NCBI GenBank assembly: GCA_023227835.1 | Contig: JALOCI010000011.1 | Location: 1-64,000 of the forward strand | Direction: 5' to 3' | Length of the DNA stretch: 64,000 nt | DNA from: Bacteroidales bacterium | GTDB taxonomy: Bacteria; Bacteroidota; Bacteroidia; Bacteroidales; UBA932 | In this document: positions 58,470 through 64,000 of the stretch, one piece after another | Layout: each line of letters begins with the position of its first letter | How positions within the stretch are numbered: the first letter of the stretch is position 1 | Program-made: the position numbers and the translations under genes | Notes under the pieces: generated by a model | Told to the model about the DNA's origin: nothing | Database searches by the model: none | Seen by the model: only the letters and a program-made list of their open reading frames with translations

Positions 58470-60593
58470 TTACTCAAACTTTTGGAGAAGAAGCTCCATA
58501 AGTTTGATTGAGGCAACTGAGACTGATGTGCCCGGGCCGAATATGGCAGCAGCACCGGCCTTGTAAAGTGCATCATAGTCCTGTGCAGGGATAACACCAC
58601 CGACAATAACCATGATATCTTCACGACCGAGTTTCTTCAGTTCCCCTATAATCTGAGGTACCAGAGTCTTGTGACCCGCAGCAAGAGATGATACTCCTAC
58701 TACGTGTACGTCATTCTCTACAGCCTGTTTTGCAGCCTCTTCAGGAGTCTGGAACAGAGGACCCATATCTACGTCAAAGCCGCAGTCAGCATAACCTGTA
58801 GCTACAACTTTTGCTCCGCGGTCGTGTCCGTCCTGTCCGAGTTTTGCAATCATAATACGAGGTTGACGTCCCTCTTTCTTGGCGAATTCAGCAACGAGTT
58901 TCTTAGCTTTCTCGAAGTCGCTGTCATTCTTAACCTCACTAGAATATACACCTGTGTTCATACGGATAATTGCTTTATATCTTCCTGCCACAGCCTCACA
59001 TGCGTCTGAAATCTCTCCCAGGGTTGCACGTACTTTGGCTGCCTCAATGGCAAGTTCAAGAAGATTACCTGTTTTATTTCCGGCAGCTTCTGTAATAGCA
59101 GCAAGGGCAGCTTTTACCTTTGCCTCGTCACGGTTGGCACGTAACTCTTTAAGCCTTGCAATCTGAGACTCTCTGACCTTGGTATTGTCAACGTCAAGTA
59201 TCTCGAGCGGATCTTCTTTATCCAGCCTGTATTTATTAATACCTACAATTGTATCAAGTCCAGAGTCAATTCTTGCCTGTTTCCTTGCAGCGGCCTCTTC
59301 AATACGGAGTTTAGGAATACCGGTCTCGATAGCTTTAGCCATACCGCCGAGTTTCTCAACCTCCTCAATGTGGCTCCATGCACGCTCTGCAATCTCCTGA
59401 GTCAGTTTCTCAACATAGTAAGAACCGGCCCAAGGGTCGAGAGACCTTGTAACATTAGTCTCCTCTTGTATGTAAATCTGGGTATTTCTTGCAATACGTG
59501 CAGAGAAGTCTGTAGGAAGAGCAATAGCCTCATCAAGAGCATTTGTATGCAGTGACTGGGTGTGACCCAGAGCTGCCCCCATAGCCTCAATGCAGGTTCT
59601 TGCAACGTTGTTGAAAGGATCCTGCTCAGTGAGAGACCAACCTGATGTCTGGCAGTGAGTCCTGAGAGATAGTGATTTAGGGTTCTTAGGCGAGAACTGG
59701 TTAACCAGCTTTGCCCATATCATACGGGCAGCCCTCATCTTGGCAATCTCCATAAAGTGGTTCATGCCGATAGCCCAGAAGAAAGAGAGCCTTGGAGCGA
59801 ATTGGTCAACACTCATACCTGCAGCAATACCTGTCCTCAGATACTCAAGACCGTCAGCAAGAGTGTAAGCCATCTCTATATCGCAAGTTGCACCTGCCTC
59901 CTGCATATGGTAGCCGGAGATTGATATAGAGTTGAATTTAGGCATGTTCCTGGCTGTGTACGAGAATATATCACCGATTATCCTCATTGAGAATTCAGGA
60001 GGGTAGATATATGTATTTCTTACCATGAACTCCTTCAGAATGTCATTCTGAATTGTTCCGGCCATCTCCTCAAGCTTTGCTCCCTGCTCCATACCTGCTA
60101 CAATATAGAAGGCGAGGATAGGAAGAACGGCACCGTTCATAGTCATCGAAACAGACATCTTGTTTAGAGGAATCTGGTCGAAAAGGACCTTCATGTCTTC
60201 AACACTGCATATACTTACACCGGCTTTACCCACATCACCGACAACCCTTGGGTGGTCAGCATCATATCCTCTGTGTGTTGCAAGGTCAAAAGCAACAGAG
60301 AGACCCTTCTGTCCTGCCGCAAGATTTCTTCTGTAAAAGGCGTTTGACTCCTCTGCTGTTGAGAAACCTGCATATTGACGGATAGTCCATGGTTTCTGTA
60401 CGTACATTGTGCTGTAAGGGCCACGGAGGAATGGTGCAATACCGGCAGCGTAGCTGAGGTGTTCCATACCTTCGAGATCTTTTGCAGTATAGACCCCTTT
60501 AACCGGAATTTGTTCGGAGGTCATCCATGTTGAGTTCTCCTGCGCAGCAGCACTCCCTCCGTTATATTTTATTTCTGAAAATTTTGGACGCAT
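58470..60593 (-). CDS. mutB: Methylmalonyl-CoA mutase, large (catalytic) subunit
   Basis: This 707-residue adenosylcobalamin enzyme interconverts succinyl-CoA and (R)-methylmalonyl-CoA on the way to propionate. The N-terminal TIM barrel has RGPYSTMYVQKPWTIRQYAG and SISGYHMQEAGA. The C-terminal B12-binding domain has the DGHDRG motif with the cobalt-ligating histidine (AKLGQDGHDRGAKVV), then GGVIPAQDY. It follows mutA by 23 bp and the operon ends at a strong terminator. With the fumarase gene it points to the succinate-propionate pathway. Confidence 0.97.
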   Translation of the reverse strand: MRPKFSEIKYNGGSAAAQENSTWMTSEQIPVKGVYTAKDLEGMEHLSYAAGIAPFLRGPYSTMYVQKPWTIRQYAGFSTAEESNAFYRRNLAAGQKGLSVAFDLATHRGYDADHPRVVGDVGKAGVSICSVEDMKVLFDQIPLNKMSVSMTMNGAVLPILAFYIVAGMEQGAKLEEMAGTIQNDILKEFMVRNTYIYPPEFSMRIIGDIFSYTARNMPKFNSISISGYHMQEAGATCDIEMAYTLADGLEYLRTGIAAGMSVDQFAPRLSFFWAIGMNHFMEIAKMRAARMIWAKLVNQFSPKNPKSLSLRTHCQTSGWSLTEQDPFNNVARTCIEAMGAALGHTQSLHTNALDEAIALPTDFSARIARNTQIYIQEETNVTRSLDPWAGSYYVEKLTQEIAERAWSHIEEVEKLGGMAKAIETGIPKLRIEEAAARKQARIDSGLDTIVGINKYRLDKEDPLEILDVDNTKVRESQIARLKELRANRDEAKVKAALAAITEAAGNKTGNLLELAIEAAKVRATLGEISDACEAVAGRYKAIIRMNTGVYSSEVKNDSDFEKAKKLVAEFAKKEGRQPRIMIAKLGQDGHDRGAKVVATGYADCGFDVDMGPLFQTPEEAAKQAVENDVHVVGVSSLAAGHKTLVPQIIGELKKLGREDIMVIVGGVIPAQDYDALYKAGAAAIFGPGTSVSVASIKLMELLLQKFE

Positions 60594-60616
60594 ATCTAAA
60601 AAATTTTATTACATGA

Positions 60617-62476
60617 TTAAATACCCAATTGAGCCTGGTAACCCTTTAATGTCTCAAGTAAGTTGCTCTTTACACTTATAAAGTTCTTGATGCCTTTTGA
60701 GATAAGTTCATCCTTGCACTCAGGCTCTCCGGCCACAACAAGGATTGCCTTATTGCCAAGAAGAGCGTTAATCTGAGGTACTGATTCAGCATATTCGTCA
60801 TCAGAAGAGCATGCTACAACGATGTCTGCCTTCGCCTCGATAGCTGCGGCAACACCCTCCTCAATTGTGGCAAACCTGTTGTTGTCCACAACCTCTATAC
60901 CTGCAACGGCAAAGAAATTACAAGAAAATTGAGCACGTGCACGGCAGAAAGCGAGATTGCCATAAGTAAGCATGAATGCTTTAGGCTGCTTGCCACTCTT
61001 TTCTGTTGCGAAACGAAGTGCTTCGAAAGCCTGTGCTCCGCGGTATTTCTCAATAGGTTCTGCTATCATGACAGGACTTTTTTCAGATTCAGACCCTCTG
61101 GTTACAACATCCAAAGTGACAGCCTTGTCAACCTTCTCGGTGAAGTTAGGGTATTGATTTGTGCCAAGCAATGTCTCTCTGCGTGTTGCAATGTTCATGT
61201 CTTTTTTGTTTGCAGTAGCTTTTACCTCAGCCTGAACAAAACCCTTAGTGAAGGCTTCGGTGTAACCACCCATCTCCTCAACCTTGACAAACAGTTTCCA
61301 TGCCTCATTGGCAATAGAAGAGGTCAGGGTCTCGATATAATAAGAGCCGGCCGCAGGGTCTTCAACTTTATTGAAGTGAGACTCCTCTTTTAGAATAATC
61401 TGTACATTTCTTGCTATACGATTACTAAATTCTCCCGGTTCATTGTATTGATAATCAAAAGGAAGAACCTCGAGAGAGTCAACTCCTGCCAGAGAGGCGC
61501 TCATGGCCTCAGTTGTTGCGCGAAGCATATTTACATAAGAATCGTAAACAGTCTGGTTCCACTGGCTTGTAACAGCGTGGATCTTCATCTTCTGGGTGCA
61601 CTCTTTAGTTGAGCCGTACTCCTTTACAATATTTGACCACAACATTCTCGCTGCGCGGAATTTTGCAATCTCAAAGAAATAATTTGCACTTATGCCAAAT
61701 GTAAACTTAACCCTTCTGGCAGCCTCTTCAGCAGAGAAGCCCAGTTCTGTGATTGTAGCCATATACTCGCTTCCCATGGCAAGAGAAAAACCGAGTTCCT
61801 GAACAATTGTAGAACCTGCATCATTAAATGAGTACCCTTCAACACCTATCACACGTACCCTTGGATACTCCGCAACAGCAGAGATACACTCTTTAATAGC
61901 AGCCTTGTAGTCAGGACAGCAAAAGGCTCCGGAAGTTGTCAGAGCTCTCAGCGGGTCAAAATCAAAAGAGGCATAAACCTCGTCAGCTTTTGCCCCTGTG
62001 CTTTTTGCGTATGAAATGAAGGCTTTTATTGTTTCCGGTGCACCACATGAGCACCCTTCAAAATTAACCTCTGTCTTGTCAAGGTCTATCCCTTTAAGAA
62101 GTTTTGCCATATCGGCAACTGTGAGTGCTTTTTTGCCATCTATGCAGAAAGCAACAGATTCTACCCCTTTGTTAAGACCGTCTATTGCCTGTTCATTTGC
62201 CTTTTCGGGATTTCCCCAAGCGCAGTATCCTTGACGTATAAGCCAGTTGTTGTTGGTCTTTGTGCCTCTGACAAAAGGAAATTCACCCGGGGCACTTTGC
62301 AGGTGTTTTAAATTTTCAAGATCTTCTGCACGGTAGTACGGACGAACAGGGAATCCCTCCAGTGTTTTCCATACGAGCTTTTTCTCGTAGTCAGCGCCTT
62401 TAAGGTCCTTAGCGATCACCTCTTCCCATTGTTGGGTGGAAACAGGCGGAAACTCAGCGAATAATTTTTCTGCCAT
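60617..62476 (-). CDS. mutA: Methylmalonyl-CoA mutase, small subunit
   Basis: This 619-residue subunit is the non-catalytic homologue of MutB in the heterodimer. It keeps the barrel (FVRGTKTNNNWLIRQGYCAWG, EGYSFNDAGSTIVQELGFSL) and a B12-domain-like C-terminus, but the DGHDRG cobalamin motif is absent; LTYGNLAFCRARAQF stands in its place, as expected. It starts the mutA-mutB operon and has a TACCTTTG promoter element 41 nt upstream. Confidence 0.96.
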   Translation of the reverse strand: MAEKLFAEFPPVSTQQWEEVIAKDLKGADYEKKLVWKTLEGFPVRPYYRAEDLENLKHLQSAPGEFPFVRGTKTNNNWLIRQGYCAWGNPEKANEQAIDGLNKGVESVAFCIDGKKALTVADMAKLLKGIDLDKTEVNFEGCSCGAPETIKAFISYAKSTGAKADEVYASFDFDPLRALTTSGAFCCPDYKAAIKECISAVAEYPRVRVIGVEGYSFNDAGSTIVQELGFSLAMGSEYMATITELGFSAEEAARRVKFTFGISANYFFEIAKFRAARMLWSNIVKEYGSTKECTQKMKIHAVTSQWNQTVYDSYVNMLRATTEAMSASLAGVDSLEVLPFDYQYNEPGEFSNRIARNVQIILKEESHFNKVEDPAAGSYYIETLTSSIANEAWKLFVKVEEMGGYTEAFTKGFVQAEVKATANKKDMNIATRRETLLGTNQYPNFTEKVDKAVTLDVVTRGSESEKSPVMIAEPIEKYRGAQAFEALRFATEKSGKQPKAFMLTYGNLAFCRARAQFSCNFFAVAGIEVVDNNRFATIEEGVAAAIEAKADIVVACSSDDEYAESVPQINALLGNKAILVVAGEPECKDELISKGIKNFISVKSNLLETLKGYQAQLGI

Positions 62477-62517
62477 ATTTATGATTTTATGTTAAATAAT
62501 GCCTTAAAATGATTCGG

Positions 62518-62525
62518 CAAAGGTA
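62518..62525 (-). promoter_or_regulatory. -7 element for mutA-mutB
   Basis: TACCTTTG on the minus strand matches TAnnTTTG, 41 nt before the mutA ATG. No TTG element is seen at the usual spacing. Confidence 0.5.
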
Positions 62526-62602
62526 ACAAATCTTTGACATAATTAAACCTTTTATTCTATAGGATGTCTTAATGCTAAACAACAATTTAAAATTGTACGA
62601 AT

Positions 62603-63262
62603 ATGAAAAAGACGCTTAGTTTGTTAATAATGTTTGCACTAGTTGCAACCTTATCTGCACAGGAACCTCAGAGAGAAATGAGGAAGACAATGAAGCCTGC
62701 AACTGAGAGAGGATATATGAAGGCTAATCCTCAGAAACTGGCTCCGAAATTTACTGATGACCAAAAAAAGCAAATGGCAGATTTTAAACTTGCCTATGAC
62801 AAGCAGATGATTCAGATAAATAATCTGTTAGGAGAGAGGAAAGCTCAGCTGAAAACTCTGCAATTGGCTGAAAAACCGGACATGAAGAAGGTTAATGCCA
62901 AGATTGATGAGATTACCGATCTTATGAACCAAAAGATGAAGACTGGTGCTGATTACAGAAATAAAGTCAGATCAATACTTACAGAAGAACAAAGGGTAAG
63001 GATGGATATGATGCATGAACGTCAGCACAATCCTCAGGGAGCCGGCATGATGCAAAGGCAGATTCAGATGCGCAAAGTTGTTAAATCAGCGGGATGTAAT
63101 GACGGAAACTGCAAGGGAGAAGCTTGCGGACAAGCATGTTGTAAAGATGGAACCAAACATAAGGCAGACGGATGCAAAGGCACATGCAAAGAGGCTAAGC
63201 ACGGCCAGTCGGGAGAGTGCTGTGAAAAAGACTCAGTTAAAGTAATTAAAGTTAATAAGTAG
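62603..63262 (+). CDS. Spy/CpxP-like periplasmic protein with cysteine-rich tail
   Basis: This 219-residue protein has a signal peptide (about 1-19, ending TLSAQ) and a helical domain (about 45-145) resembling the Spy/CpxP LTxxQ family (FTDDQKKQMADFKLAYDKQ and ILTEEQRVRMDMMHERQH). The last ~50 residues carry nine cysteines (CNDGNC, EACGQACC, CKGTC, ECC) with histidines and lysines, like a small metallothionein. Periplasmic metal binding or sensing is plausible but unproven. No metal-efflux gene is adjacent. Confidence 0.82.
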   Translation: MKKTLSLLIMFALVATLSAQEPQREMRKTMKPATERGYMKANPQKLAPKFTDDQKKQMADFKLAYDKQMIQINNLLGERKAQLKTLQLAEKPDMKKVNAKIDEITDLMNQKMKTGADYRNKVRSILTEEQRVRMDMMHERQHNPQGAGMMQRQIQMRKVVKSAGCNDGNCKGEACGQACCKDGTKHKADGCKGTCKEAKHGQSGECCEKDSVKVIKVNK

Positions 63263-63275
63263 TGTAGTTAAGTAG

Positions 63276-64000
63276 TTATTCGCCTTTTTCAAGGTCTGAG
63301 GCCTTGTCAGAGTAGTTTTCGATGTCGGCATCATTTTCAGGAACAGATTTCCGGTCTTGCAATTCAGCGGTTTTGGGTTTGTGGATTTTCTTATCTGTCT
63401 TGTTGATGGTGCCGTCCTCATTTTTTTTCGTCTTGAGAACAGCTTTTCTAAGCTCAAAATTCTCTCCCAGGTATTTTCTCCTAACCTCCGGATTGTTTGC
63501 AAGAACCTCCGCCGATCCGCTTTCCAAAATACTGCCCTCATATAAAAGATAAGCTCTGTCAGTAATTGCCAAAGTCTCGTGGACATTGTGGTCGGTTATA
63601 ATAATGCCTATATTCTTGGTCTTCAGTTTGGCAATAATGTGCTGTATATCCTCAACCGCAATAGGATCAACTCCCGCAAACGGTTCGTCCAGCAGAATGA
63701 ATTTGGGATCGATAGCAAGTGCACGAGCAATCTCGCACCTTCTTCTTTCACCGCCTGAAAGCTGGATTCCCATGCTTTTTCTTACACCCTGAAGCCCGAA
63801 TTCCGCCAACAACTCTTCAAGCCTGTCCGTTCTCTCTTGTTTTGTCATATCAGAAAGTTCCATGACAGACATAATATTATTCTCCACACTCATCTTCCTG
63901 AAGACAGAAGCTTCCTGGGCAAGGTATCCCAATCCTTTCTGAGCTCTTTTGTACATAGGAAGATCCGTAATCTCCTCATTGTCGAGGAAAATCCTTCCGG
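63276..64000 (-). CDS. lptB: LPS-export ABC transporter ATPase LptB (5' end outside window)
   Basis: The gene runs off the window end; the visible frame continues to 64000 without a start. It shows GRIFLDNEEITDLPMYKRA, LGYLAQEASVFRKMSVENNI, the ABC signature LSGGERRRCEIARALA, Walker B ILLDEPFAGVDPIA and the switch histidine in IIITDHNVHET. Walker A is beyond the edge. LptB powers lipopolysaccharide extraction with LptFG. After the usual end (YLGENFELR) there is an extra ~55-residue charged tail rich in Lys, Asp and Glu. Confidence 0.95.
   Translation of the reverse strand, partial: GRIFLDNEEITDLPMYKRAQKGLGYLAQEASVFRKMSVENNIMSVMELSDMTKQERTDRLEELLAEFGLQGVRKSMGIQLSGGERRRCEIARALAIDPKFILLDEPFAGVDPIAVEDIQHIIAKLKTKNIGIIITDHNVHETLAITDRAYLLYEGSILESGSAEVLANNPEVRRKYLGENFELRKAVLKTKKNEDGTINKTDKKIHKPKTAELQDRKSVPENDADIENYSDKASDLEKGE

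Overview
The window looks like a chromosomal segment of an anaerobic or microaerophilic member of the Bacteroidota, most likely order Bacteroidales. Four things point there. An ECF sigma / FecR anti-sigma / TonB-receptor cassette with an STN domain is present. Many genes are preceded by the Bacteroidota -7 promoter element TAnnTTTG, in three cases with a TTG element 19-20 nt upstream. Several families typical of the phylum occur (HU-CCDC81 protein, FISUMP-domain lipoprotein, TonB C-terminal domains). Paired methylmalonyl-CoA mutase subunits and a class I fumarase fit succinate/propionate metabolism. No insertion sequence, phage, integrase or CRISPR array was seen; this is mostly core genome with a few accessory cassettes.

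Layout. 1-430: tRNA-Asn with its own promoter and terminators. 431-5148 (minus): ECF sigma, FecR, TonB receptor and a DUF2202 ferritin-like lipoprotein. 5265-6008: HU-CCDC81 membrane protein. 6022-12158 (minus): information-processing block recA-trpS-dnaG-metG. 12224-21732 (plus): rlmN, Ca2+ P-type ATPase, thioredoxin-like lipoprotein, recX, prfB (programmed +1 frameshift), class I fumarase, metallophosphoesterase. 21677-25232 (minus): FISUMP lipoprotein, lemA, two TPM-domain proteins and a small membrane protein. 25325-27948 (plus): apbE and a Tat-exported amidohydrolase. 27945-29920 (minus): capA-like gene and phoH. 30009-40770 (plus): SPOR lipoprotein, gcvT, small PAS protein, VOC protein, a degenerate M28 peptidase fused to a TonB C-terminal domain, leuS, phzF-like gene, two tandem YitT transporters and two overlapping AraC-type regulators. 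40751-46068 (minus): metX-thrA under a ~230-nt structured leader, then parE.

46391-55491 is the most distinctive region. It holds a catalytic-type [FeFe] hydrogenase (group B-like), then a minus-strand sdpR-sdpI-serine hydrolase cassette, then an operon of a second hydrogenase-like protein with a PAS domain (HydS/group C-like sensor), a SpoIIE/PP2C phosphatase with an unrecognised C-terminal domain, an SMP-30-like exported protein, a bacteriohemerythrin and nnrD. I infer a hydrogen/redox and oxygen sensing module next to the hydrogenase it may serve; the sequence shows linkage, not function.

55466-64000: DUF456 protein, a second serine hydrolase, a DUF5672 protein, the mutA-mutB operon with a clear terminator, a CpxP-like protein with a cysteine-rich tail, and lptB cut by the window end. 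The points most worth a second look are the metX leader RNA, the HydS-SpoIIE-hemerythrin operon, the M28 pseudo-peptidase/TonB fusion and the 63-bp duplicated minisatellite coding the N-terminus of the 47841-49322 hydrolase. Several adopted gene starts lie downstream of the longest open frame because the promoter element falls inside the longer frame.
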